A stretch of DNA of 64,000 nt from Synechococcus sp. RS9916 (GTDB taxonomy: Bacteria > Cyanobacteriota > Cyanobacteriia > PCC-6307 > Cyanobiaceae): contig NZ_DS022299.1 of NCBI RefSeq assembly GCF_000153825.1, positions 2,258,869-2,322,868 of the forward strand, read 5' to 3'. Numbering within the stretch: position 1 is the first letter of the stretch; the number at the start of each line of letters is the position of its first letter. The position numbers and the translations under genes were made by a program. A model generated the notes under the pieces. That model was not told where the DNA came from and did no database searches. It was given only the letters and a program-made list of their open reading frames with translations. Positions 17,971-25,411 of this stretch are shown here, in pieces.

Positions 17971-18684
17971 ATGAAAATTGTAAACGCATTTATTTTTGCT
18001 CGTGGCGGATCCAAAGGTTTGCCAGGTAAAAATATTTTACCTTTGGGTGGTGTTCCTTTAATAACTCGGTCTATTCAACTCGCACAAGACCTAAAGTGTG
18101 TGAAGAATACTTTTGTATCTACGGATTGTCCGCAAATTGCCGATATTGCTTCTTCAAGTGGTGCAGAGATTATTATGCGTCCTGCTGACTTGGCGACTGA
18201 TACTTCCCCTGAGTGGCTATCTTGGCAACATGCTATAAAGCAAGTTCAAAACTCTCATGGAGACTTTGATAGTTTTCTAAGTCTTCCAACAACTTCACCA
18301 CTTCGGTCGATTCGAGATGTTGAAAAATGCATTAATTCTTTGAATAATGGGGTTGACATATGTATTACTATGACACCTTCAAGGCGAAGCCCTTGGTTTA
18401 ATATGGTAACTCAATCTCAAACAGGTTTTGTTGATTTAGTGTCCGGAGAAGGTAATGTCGCTTGTAGGCAGCAGAGTAAAGTTTGCTACGACATGACTAC
18501 AGTTGCTTATGTTGCGAGGCCAGACTTTGTTTTAAATTCTTCTAAAATGTGGGATGGTAAAGTGTATGGAGTTGAAGTACCTGCTGAGCGTGCTATAGAT
18601 ATTGATACTCCTCTTGATTTTGAATTTGCAGAATTTCTTCTGAGTAAACTCACTAGGCTACCCCAGAACTATGAATCTATCTGA
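17971..18684 (+). CDS. legF: CMP-legionaminic acid synthase (acylneuraminate cytidylyltransferase family)
   Basis: A 237-residue cytidylyltransferase from ATG 17971, 7 bases after the upstream stop; a longer frame from 17935 lies inside ptmF. The N-terminus AFIFARGGSKGLPGKNI is the CTP-binding signature of CMP-sialate, legionaminate and pseudaminate synthases, with the R-x-G-S-K-G-x-P-x-K-N residues intact. Other family segments are FVSTDCPQIADIA, RPADLATDTSPEW, LPTTSPLRS and, late, VYGVEVPAERAIDIDTPLDFEFAE with the metal-binding DIDTxxD. It joins CMP to the nonulosonic acid for transfer. The operon (legB, legC, legI, legG) favours legionaminate over neuraminate as substrate; PtmB of C. jejuni is the direct counterpart. 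It overlaps ptmA by 14 bp. Confidence 0.9.
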   Translation: MKIVNAFIFARGGSKGLPGKNILPLGGVPLITRSIQLAQDLKCVKNTFVSTDCPQIADIASSSGAEIIMRPADLATDTSPEWLSWQHAIKQVQNSHGDFDSFLSLPTTSPLRSIRDVEKCINSLNNGVDICITMTPSRRSPWFNMVTQSQTGFVDLVSGEGNVACRQQSKVCYDMTTVAYVARPDFVLNSSKMWDGKVYGVEVPAERAIDIDTPLDFEFAEFLLSKLTRLPQNYESI

Positions 18685-19441
18685 TCAAACTGTCCTTATT
18701 ACCGGTGCTGCAGGTCGTATTGGATCTGCAGCCGCAAATCTTTGTCTAGAGTATGGCGCTAGTTTAGTACTGGTTGATATTTCAAAGGAAAGGCTTGAAT
18801 CATTTGTAAACCAAATGCCAGCCGATCTGCAAAATAAAGTAAGTACAATTGTATGTGATCTCACTTCAGAACAACAGCTCAATCAATTGTTCCTTAAAAT
18901 TAACGAGTCTCCTTTTTTGATTACATCAGCTGTTCATTCTGCTTATCCTACTTCTTCAGGTTGGGGCACATCTTTTGAGGATTTGACTCCAAAAAACCTA
19001 GCATCTGACCTTTGCTCTCAACTTGGTGGAGCCATCCTTTTTTCGCAGAAAATGATGAATTATTTTCAGGAAAATAGCGCAGGTAACCTTATTCATATAT
19101 CATCTATTCAGGGTATTTCAGCCCCTAAATTTGAGCACTATCATGGCACTAATATGTCGTCTCCAATAGAATACTCAGCCATCAAAGCAGGTGTTATTGC
19201 GATTACTAGATGGCTTTCAAAATACTATTCAAATCAGAATATTCGCGTAAATTGTGTCAGTCCAGGCGGCATTTTGGATAATCAGCCGGAATCATTCTTG
19301 CAAGCTTACAGAGAAAGTTGTACAAATATTGGCATGCTATCCTCCAAGCAAGTAGCAGAGTGTATTTGCTTCTTGTTGTCTAGTTCTTCTGCTGCAATTA
19401 ATGGGCAAAATATTATAGTAGATGATGGTTGGTCCTTATAA
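18671..19441 (+). CDS. ptmA: PtmA-like short-chain dehydrogenase
   Basis: A 256-residue classical SDR. NAD(P)-binding TGAAGRIGSAAA lies at residues 11-22 and the adenine-side DISKERL near residue 36. The active site has Ser in LIHISSIQGISAP and Tyr-168/Lys-172 in EYSAIKAGV, and the C-terminus has VNCVSPGGILDNQP and INGQNIIVDDGWSL. The segment KFEHYHGTNMSSPIEYSAIKAG, with its insertion before the catalytic Tyr, resembles PtmA proteins of nonulosonate loci. Its exact reaction is less settled than that of the Leg enzymes; it is thought to act with PtmF on the precursor hexosamine phosphate. Start ATG 18671 overlaps legF by 14 bp, indicating translational coupling. Confidence 0.82.
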   Translation: MNLSDQTVLITGAAGRIGSAAANLCLEYGASLVLVDISKERLESFVNQMPADLQNKVSTIVCDLTSEQQLNQLFLKINESPFLITSAVHSAYPTSSGWGTSFEDLTPKNLASDLCSQLGGAILFSQKMMNYFQENSAGNLIHISSIQGISAPKFEHYHGTNMSSPIEYSAIKAGVIAITRWLSKYYSNQNIRVNCVSPGGILDNQPESFLQAYRESCTNIGMLSSKQVAECICFLLSSSSAAINGQNIIVDDGWSL

Positions 19442-19443
19442 AT

Positions 19444-20079
19444 ATGCATGATCTTTTCACAGGCATCAAGGATTGTTTCGCTCATCAAGCATTGCTCTTT
19501 TGCAATAAGAATCTAAATCTTGATTCTTTTGGGCCTTTATTCACTAATTCTCAACAGAGATACCATCATTGTCTTTCCAAGAAAAAAATCAAACATTATC
19601 CTACTTCTGTATTGCTCCATGCAGATGAATATACTAGTTTTCTATATATACTATCTAATGAAGCATGGAGACTCGGAATTATAGAAGTGGCAGAAGTTGC
19701 TTATCTGCTTAATAGGAGGATTAATAATTTTGAATGCTTTTACACGCGTGAGTTGCCAGATGTATTTCATCTTGAGCACCCAGTTGGTTGTGTCTTAGGT
19801 CAAGCAGCCTATGGAGAGAATCTTGTTATTTATCAAGGCGTCACTGTCGGAGGAGACCTAAAATTACGTTACCCTAGGATTGGAGCCGGCATAGCCCTGT
19901 TTGCTAATGCTACAATAATAGGTAATTCTTCTGTAGAAGATAACTGTGCTTTAGGTGCAGGGGTTCAGATTTACGGCGAAAAAATCCCCGCTAATTCCTC
20001 TATTTCTCTGAGAAATGGTATACAATTGACCTTACCCATGCAGTGGTCTGTAACCCACCGGTTTTTCTCTTATGACTAA
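19444..20079 (+). CDS. Left-handed beta-helix acyltransferase (serine-acetyltransferase-like), possible LegH counterpart
   Basis: A 211-residue protein from ATG 19444, 2 bases after the ptmA stop; a TTG at 19429 would overlap it. The N-terminal half is helical as in serine acetyltransferase. The C-terminal half is a hexapeptide-repeat helix: HPVGCVLGQAAYGENLVIYQGVTVGG, then IGAGIALFANATIIGNSSVEDNCALGAGVQI. The acetyl-CoA enzyme catalytic His (in EHPVG) is present. In the legionaminate route an acetyltransferase (LegH) N-acylates the 4-amino group before 2-epimerisation. LegH is normally PglD-like, whereas this is SAT-like, so it may perform that step or an O-acetylation. It overlaps legB by 8 bp. 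Confidence 0.75.
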   Translation: MHDLFTGIKDCFAHQALLFCNKNLNLDSFGPLFTNSQQRYHHCLSKKKIKHYPTSVLLHADEYTSFLYILSNEAWRLGIIEVAEVAYLLNRRINNFECFYTRELPDVFHLEHPVGCVLGQAAYGENLVIYQGVTVGGDLKLRYPRIGAGIALFANATIIGNSSVEDNCALGAGVQIYGEKIPANSSISLRNGIQLTLPMQWSVTHRFFSYD

Positions 20080-21070
20080 GGTACTTGTTACAGGAGCCGA
20101 TGGTTTTATTGGTAGTCACTTAACCGAGAAGTTGCTTAGTGAAGGATACGATGTTAGAGCATTTTGTCTTTATAATTCAAATGGCTCTTGGGGGTGGCTT
20201 GATTCTCTTCCGCACGAAGTTAAATCTAATTTAGACGTAGTTTTAGGTGATATTCGCGATCCATTATGCGTACGTTCTGCTATGAAAAATTGTGATGTTG
20301 TTTATCACTTGGCCGCTCTGATTGCTATCCCATATAGTTATATCGCCCCATCTAGTTATGTCGATACTAATATTCATGGCACGTTAAATGTTCTGCAAGC
20401 AGCAAGAGAATTAAATGTTTCTAGAGTTGTGCATACCTCAACTTCGGAAACTTACGGAACGGCTCAATATGTCCCAATTGACGAAAAGCACCCCCAAGTA
20501 GGTCAATCACCATATGCAGCTAGCAAAATAGGTGCTGATCAGATAGCTTTGAGTTACTGGCGTAGTTTTGAAACTCCGGTTTCCGTGCTTAGACCCTTTA
20601 ATACTTATGGTCCACGGCAAAGCTCCCGAGCCGTTATACCAACCATTATTACTCAAATAGCGTCAGGAAATCATCAGTTACGACTAGGTTCTCTTTCACC
20701 AACTCGAGATTTTAATTTTGTAGAAGATACTTGTAATGCCTTTCTTTCAGTAGCTTCTTGTGATACTTCTTTAGGTCAGGTCTTGAATTCTGCCAGTTCA
20801 TTTGAAGTTTCTATAGGCGAGACAGTAAATATGATTGCCAATATTATGGGTTCAGATGTAGAAATTATTGAAGATACTTCTCGTTTGAGACCAAAAGACT
20901 CTGAAGTTAATCGTCTATTTGGAGATAATACGTTACTTCGTTCCCTCACAGGTTGGCAGCCTTCATATTCGGGGTTAGAGGGCTTCCGTCGAGGGCTTTC
21001 AATTACCATTGACTGGTTTTCTGATCCTACTAACTTGCGACAATACCGTCCTGGTATTTATGCCGTATGA
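20072..21070 (+). CDS. legB: GDP-N-acetylglucosamine 4,6-dehydratase LegB
   Basis: A 332-residue extended-SDR sugar-nucleotide dehydratase. The NAD motif GADGFIG lies at residues 8-14; VVYHLAALIAIPYSY has the family's AA-x-x-A pattern. The strand HTSTSETYGTAQYVPIDE holds the T-S-E dehydration triad of 4,6-dehydratases, and YxxxK is Tyr-148/Lys-152 (PYAASKIGADQ). FNTYGPRQSSRAVIPTII is characteristic of LegB and related proteins. It converts the GDP-sugar to its 4-keto-6-deoxy form, the first committed legionaminate step. The start overlaps the upstream acyltransferase by 8 bp, and its stop overlaps the legC ATG in an ATGA. Confidence 0.92.
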   Translation: MTKVLVTGADGFIGSHLTEKLLSEGYDVRAFCLYNSNGSWGWLDSLPHEVKSNLDVVLGDIRDPLCVRSAMKNCDVVYHLAALIAIPYSYIAPSSYVDTNIHGTLNVLQAARELNVSRVVHTSTSETYGTAQYVPIDEKHPQVGQSPYAASKIGADQIALSYWRSFETPVSVLRPFNTYGPRQSSRAVIPTIITQIASGNHQLRLGSLSPTRDFNFVEDTCNAFLSVASCDTSLGQVLNSASSFEVSIGETVNMIANIMGSDVEIIEDTSRLRPKDSEVNRLFGDNTLLRSLTGWQPSYSGLEGFRRGLSITIDWFSDPTNLRQYRPGIYAV

Positions 21071-22263
21071 ATCATCTACAAAAAGCAGAGTCAGTATTAT
21101 CCCATTTAAAGTCATCTTATGACTCTGAAGGCATAAGGCTTCCAGTTCACCTTCATGAGCCGGATTTTAGGGATACTAATGCAATTCAATATGTCTCCGA
21201 ATGTATAAATACAGGTTGGGTTAGTTCTGCAGGTCAGTGGGTGAATAAATTTGAGCAACAATTGTCAGTATTTACAGGAGCTCGTCATGTTATAGCTGTT
21301 ACGAATGGAACGGTTGCCTTGCGACTTGCTCTTCATTTGGTCGGAGTTCGTTCTGATGATGAAGTAATTGTTCCACCACTTAGTTTTGTAGCGACCTGCA
21401 ATGCAATTTCTCACCTAGGAGCTATCCCTCATTTTGTTGACATTAATAACCGTACACTTTCTCTTGATACTGTTAAGCTATCCGATAGACTTTCCCATAT
21501 AGCCATAAAAAGAGAAAACAAAGTCTATAATAAAGAATCAGGCCGAAGAATAGCAGCTATTGTACCTGTACATATTTTTGGGCATCCTGCAGATCTCGAT
21601 GATCTAATGCGAGTATCTCAAGATTGGAACCTTCCTATTGTTGAGGATGCTGCAGAGGCTCTTGGAAGTTGGTTTAAAGATAAACATTGTGGCCTTACTG
21701 GATCTGTGGGCATCTTGAGTTTTAATGGCAATAAACTCATTACTACTGGTGGCGGTGGTGCATTAATTACCAACGATGATCTTATTGCTAAGCAGGCTCG
21801 TCATCTATCCACTACTGCAAAAGTATCTCATCCTTGGGAATTCTATCATGACAGTGTTGGTTGGAATGATCGTATGCCTAATATTAATGCGGCATTAGGC
21901 TGTGCTCAGCTGGAAAAACTTCATAGTCGTCTTCAGCTTAAACGTAAAATTTACTCATTTTATTCTAATCTATTTTCTAAATTTAGTTATTGCCAAGTAA
22001 TTGAAGAGCCTACTGGTTCAGTGAGTAATTATTGGTTAGTATCTCTTCGGCTTATTGAGCAAGACTTATCCGAGGTACTTGCCCTGCGTAATGCACTACT
22101 TGCTTCAGCACATTCCCAAAAGATTTTTTTGCGTCCATGTTGGAACTTGCTCAGCGACCTCCCAATGTATAGGAATTGTCCATCAGGAAGCCTTTCAAAC
22201 GCAAAAGACCAGGTTTTACGTCTTATTAGTTTACCTAGCAGCCCATATCTGTTGGGCCAATAA
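21067..22263 (+). CDS. legC: LegC family PLP-dependent aminotransferase
   Basis: A 398-residue DegT/DnrJ/EryC1-type aminotransferase that adds the 4-amino group to the 4-keto sugar made by LegB, using glutamate as donor. Features: HEPDFRDTNAIQYVSECINTGWVS at the N-terminus as in LegC proteins; AVTNGTVALRLAL for PLP-phosphate binding; VPPLSFVATCNAI; the PLP-binding Asp in PIVEDAAEALGS; and Schiff-base Lys-223 in SFNGNKLITTGGGGALI. GWNDRMPNINAALGCAQLEKL completes the active site of the dimer. Length is typical. ATGA overlap with legB upstream; a 23-bp gap with a run of ten A residues follows before the formyltransferase. Confidence 0.93.
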   Translation: MNHLQKAESVLSHLKSSYDSEGIRLPVHLHEPDFRDTNAIQYVSECINTGWVSSAGQWVNKFEQQLSVFTGARHVIAVTNGTVALRLALHLVGVRSDDEVIVPPLSFVATCNAISHLGAIPHFVDINNRTLSLDTVKLSDRLSHIAIKRENKVYNKESGRRIAAIVPVHIFGHPADLDDLMRVSQDWNLPIVEDAAEALGSWFKDKHCGLTGSVGILSFNGNKLITTGGGGALITNDDLIAKQARHLSTTAKVSHPWEFYHDSVGWNDRMPNINAALGCAQLEKLHSRLQLKRKIYSFYSNLFSKFSYCQVIEEPTGSVSNYWLVSLRLIEQDLSEVLALRNALLASAHSQKIFLRPCWNLLSDLPMYRNCPSGSLSNAKDQVLRLISLPSSPYLLGQ

Positions 22264-22274
22264 TTGTTTCTTGT

Positions 22275-22284
22275 AAAAAAAAAA
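22275..22284 (+). repeat. Homopolymer A10 just upstream of the formyltransferase start
   Basis: Ten consecutive A residues end two bases before ATG 22287. A tract this long is prone to slipped-strand mispairing. Length change here would alter the spacing of the translation start, not the frame. Confidence 0.9.
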
Positions 22285-22286
22285 CT

Positions 22287-23180
22287 ATGACACCATTCAA
22301 AATTGGTTATTTTGCAGATGGCCCTTGGTCACATGGCTCACTCGATTTAATTACTAGTGATCCATCCTTAGCTGTTGAGTTTATATGTGCACGATATGAT
22401 GCGCCAGACCCAGTTTTAAGAGAGAAAGCCAATTTCCTCAACATTCCTTTTTTAACGCACGAAAACGTTAACTCTCCTGCATTTACTTCATTATTGAGTG
22501 ATATTAATTGTGATATTTTTGTTTCAATGTCTTTCAACCAGATTTTACGGCCGAAGACATACTCTTTGCCTCGTTTTGGAACCATAAACTGTCATGCCGG
22601 CATGCTTCCTTATTACAGAGGCAGAAATATACTTAACTGGGCATTAATTAATGATGAAAAATCATTTGGCATAACTGTACATTATGTCGATTCAGGGGTT
22701 GACACTGGTGATATTATTTCACAAAAGTCATTCCCAATATGTGACAATGACGACTATTCTTCTCTTTTAAAAGTAGCCTATAAGGAATGCCCTCCTCTCC
22801 TCTATGGTGCTATCTTAGATATTTGCAATTGCCGTGCAGATAGAATTCCCCAGAAAACAATACACCCTCATGGGTCCTATTTTAGCCAGCGTGTTGTTGG
22901 TGACGAAATAATCGATTGGAATCAACCTTCTAGATCAATTTTCAATTTTGTTAGAGCTCTTTCAACTCCTGGTCCAAACGCCCAGACATTTGTTGGTAGT
23001 AATTGCATCAAAATAGCCAAAGTAGAGCTTATCGATACCGCTCCTATTTATAAATGTATTCCAGGAGCTATTCTCGCAAAAGATGATAATACCTTCATAG
23101 TAAAAACCTCAGATTCTTACTTAAGGCTGCTACAATGGCAGTGTGACTTTAAACTTGCCGCCGGCATGAGGTTTTCCTGA
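22287..23180 (+). CDS. Sugar N-formyltransferase (N10-formyl-THF dependent)
   Basis: A 297-residue protein of the methionyl-tRNA formyltransferase-like family. The catalytic triad Asn-His-Asp is complete: Asn-101 and His-103 in INCHAGMLPYYRGRN and Asp-139 in HYVDSGVDTGDII, aligning with the ArnA/VioF-type triad. The N-terminal part is a degenerate Rossmann fold (IGYFADGPWSHGSLDLI). The C-terminal part has an Fmt_C-like segment (DWNQPSRSIFNFVRALSTPGP), where the S/T-x-x-I-x-x-x-v-R-a-l-x-x-P-G-P pattern is typical of sugar formyltransferases. It should formylate a sugar 4- or 3-amino group. Sitting between legC and legI, it plausibly formylates the legionaminate precursor. The 1-bp overlap with legI (TGATG) suggests coupled translation. 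Confidence 0.88.
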   Translation: MTPFKIGYFADGPWSHGSLDLITSDPSLAVEFICARYDAPDPVLREKANFLNIPFLTHENVNSPAFTSLLSDINCDIFVSMSFNQILRPKTYSLPRFGTINCHAGMLPYYRGRNILNWALINDEKSFGITVHYVDSGVDTGDIISQKSFPICDNDDYSSLLKVAYKECPPLLYGAILDICNCRADRIPQKTIHPHGSYFSQRVVGDEIIDWNQPSRSIFNFVRALSTPGPNAQTFVGSNCIKIAKVELIDTAPIYKCIPGAILAKDDNTFIVKTSDSYLRLLQWQCDFKLAAGMRFS

Positions 23181-24181
23181 TGGTTCTAATTATTGCTGAA
23201 GCAGGTGTTAATCATAATGGCAGCGTAAAAATGGCCAAGGAGTTGATTGATGCAGCATCTTCTGCTGGCGCAGATGTTGTAAAGTTCCAAACATTTAAAG
23301 CTTCTTCATTGGTTACTAATTATGCATCTAAAGCCACTTATCAACAAACTAATACTGACCCGCTTGAGTCTCAACTTAATATGTTGAAAAGTCTTGAGCT
23401 AAGTGAAGATGACCACTATAGTCTTATAGATTATTGCCAGAGCAAGGGCATAGTATTTCTGTCAACTGCTTTTGACTTATTAAGCATTGATTTTCTTAGG
23501 AAAACACATCCAGTTTTTTGGAAGATTCCTTCTGGTGAAATCACGAATCTACCGTATTTAAGATCTATTGGCTCGTTTAATATGCCTGTTCTTCTCTCTA
23601 CCGGTATGTGTACCCTTGGAGACATAGAGACTGCTATAAATATCCTCGAAAATGCCGGAACTTCTCGTTCTAACATAACTGTCTTACATTGTACGACGGA
23701 ATACCCAGCACCATTTGATGAAGTTAACTTAAATTCGATACCAGCTATTGCTAAAGCTTTTGGTACATCCGTTGGTTATTCAGACCACACCACTGGTATA
23801 TCCGTACCAATAGCTGCAGTCGCGCTTGGTGCTACCGTCATAGAAAAACATCTTACTTTAAATCGTAGCCTACCTGGGCCCGACCATAAAGCCAGCTTAG
23901 AGCCATCAGAATTCGCGGCTATGGTTGATGGAATTCGCTCGGTAGTCTCTAGCCTAGGCGACGGTATTAAGAGACCCACTTCCAGCGAGACTAAGAACCT
24001 TATCATTGCTCGTAAATCTATTGTCGCTGCCACTCCTATAAAAGTTGGCGATCGTTTTACTTCTTCCAACCTTACAACCAAACGTCCTGGGTCTGGCATC
24101 TCCCCAATTTATTGGGATTCTTTACTTGGCAAGTCTTCTACTAGAGACTATATGCCTGATGATTTAATCTATTGGCTCTGA
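23180..24181 (+). CDS. legI: Legionaminic/N-acetylneuraminic acid synthase (NeuB family)
   Basis: A 333-residue PEP-dependent nonulosonate synthase. The barrel begins IIAEAGVNHNGSVKMAKELID, continues with GADVVKFQTFKASSL and the active-site region KIPSGEITNLPYLRSIG. Then come VLLSTGMCTLGDIE, HCTTEYPAP and VGYSDHTTGISVPIAAVALGA, which carries metal-binding His residues, and VIEKHLTLNRSLPGPDHKASL. The C-terminal antifreeze-like SAF domain follows (residues about 280-333: RKSIVAATPIKVGDRFTSSNL, RPGSGISP), as in NeuB/LegI/PseI. It condenses PEP with the 2,4-diamino-6-deoxy mannose analogue. Context with legB/legC/legG makes LegI more likely than NeuB or PseI. Confidence 0.93.
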   Translation: MVLIIAEAGVNHNGSVKMAKELIDAASSAGADVVKFQTFKASSLVTNYASKATYQQTNTDPLESQLNMLKSLELSEDDHYSLIDYCQSKGIVFLSTAFDLLSIDFLRKTHPVFWKIPSGEITNLPYLRSIGSFNMPVLLSTGMCTLGDIETAINILENAGTSRSNITVLHCTTEYPAPFDEVNLNSIPAIAKAFGTSVGYSDHTTGISVPIAAVALGATVIEKHLTLNRSLPGPDHKASLEPSEFAAMVDGIRSVVSSLGDGIKRPTSSETKNLIIARKSIVAATPIKVGDRFTSSNLTTKRPGSGISPIYWDSLLGKSSTRDYMPDDLIYWL

Positions 24182-24183
24182 TT

Positions 24184-25338
24184 ATGCGGAAAATCTGTGT
24201 AGTTACAGGTACACGGGCTGACTACGGCTTGCTTAGATGGGTTATTGACGGAATCAGTAAGTCCTCCATGCTTCAACTGCAGATTGTTGCGACTGGAATG
24301 CATCTATCTCATGAATTTGGTCTTACTTTTAAGGAGATTGAGAATGATGGTTATAATATTGATCTTAAAGTTGAAATGCTTTTGAGCTCTGATTCAAGTG
24401 TCGGGATTACCAAATCAATTGGATTAGGAATTATTGGTTTTGCAGATGCTTTTAAAGAATTGAATCCTGATATTGTCTTGTTGCTTGGCGATCGTTTTGA
24501 AATTTTTGCTGCAGCAACGGCAGCACTTATTTCTAAAATTCCAGTTGCTCATTGTCATGGTGGCGAGACAACTGAGGGTGCTTTTGATGAGTCAATACGA
24601 CACAGTATCACTAAAATGTCTCACCTACATTTTGTCGCGGCTAGAGAATATCAGGAAAGAGTTCTGCAACTTGGTGAAGATCCTGAGAATGTCCACTTAG
24701 TTGGTGGATTGGGAATTGATAATATCAAAAAGCTATCGCTTTTGGACAAGTCCTCATTAGAGTCAGAACTTGAATTTAAATTTCAAGATACTAATTACCT
24801 TGTTACCTTCCATCCAGTAACGCTTGATACTTACTCTGGAACTGAGCAGATTACTGAGTTACTTAGAGCCCTTTCTAATTTAGTAAATACTGGAATTATT
24901 TTTACAATGCCGAATTCGGATACGGGCAGCCGTCCCTTGATGAACCTTATAAATAACTTCTGTAGCGACCATGAATATGCATCATCATATACTTCTCTTG
25001 GTCAAATAAAATATTTATCTACGCTAAAGTATGTTGATGCCGTTATTGGAAATTCTTCTAGTGGCTTGCTAGAAGCACCGACATTTAAAACTGCTACTAT
25101 TAATATTGGTGATCGACAAAAGGGCAGGCTTATGGCTAGTAGCGTCATTAACTGTGATCCCAACTGTATTTCAATCCAAAACGCTATTAATCATTTAAAT
25201 TCTCATGCTTTCAAGCAATCCCTTAATACTACCGTTAATCCCAATGGATCTGGTGGAAGTGCAGACAAAATAATCAAAGTCTTAGAAAGCTATAAGTATC
25301 CTACAAAACTACAGAAAAAATTTCATAGTTATCCATAA
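24184..25338 (+). CDS. legG: Hydrolysing 2-epimerase LegG/NeuC
   Basis: A 384-residue GT-B-fold hydrolysing epimerase from ATG 24184, 2 bases after the legI stop; TTG 24172 would overlap it. Diagnostic segments: VVTGTRADYGLLRW at the start, ATGMHLSHEFGLTFKEIE, LLGDRFEIFAAATAAL, and AHCHGGETTEGAFDESIRHSITKMSHLHF, which is near-identical in pattern to NeuC/LegG. HPVTL is followed by VIGNSSSGLLEAP with UDP/GDP-binding residues. It releases nucleotide and inverts C2 to give the free 6-deoxy-mannose analogue that LegI uses. It closes the biosynthetic operon; 73 bp of T-rich DNA follows with a weak inverted repeat but no clear terminator. Confidence 0.93.
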   Translation: MRKICVVTGTRADYGLLRWVIDGISKSSMLQLQIVATGMHLSHEFGLTFKEIENDGYNIDLKVEMLLSSDSSVGITKSIGLGIIGFADAFKELNPDIVLLLGDRFEIFAAATAALISKIPVAHCHGGETTEGAFDESIRHSITKMSHLHFVAAREYQERVLQLGEDPENVHLVGGLGIDNIKKLSLLDKSSLESELEFKFQDTNYLVTFHPVTLDTYSGTEQITELLRALSNLVNTGIIFTMPNSDTGSRPLMNLINNFCSDHEYASSYTSLGQIKYLSTLKYVDAVIGNSSSGLLEAPTFKTATINIGDRQKGRLMASSVINCDPNCISIQNAINHLNSHAFKQSLNTTVNPNGSGGSADKIIKVLESYKYPTKLQKKFHSYP

Positions 25339-25411
25339 AAACTCTCATTTTTATTGTGATTCCAATCTAGTACTTCTTTCTTTTCTTTTATACTAGTCAC
25401 TTTTACTGAAA

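Noticed and set aside
25367-25396. Inverted repeat CTAGTA/TACTAG after legG as a terminator
   Set aside because: Only 6 bp of mostly A/T pairs with an 18-base loop and no good T run after it.
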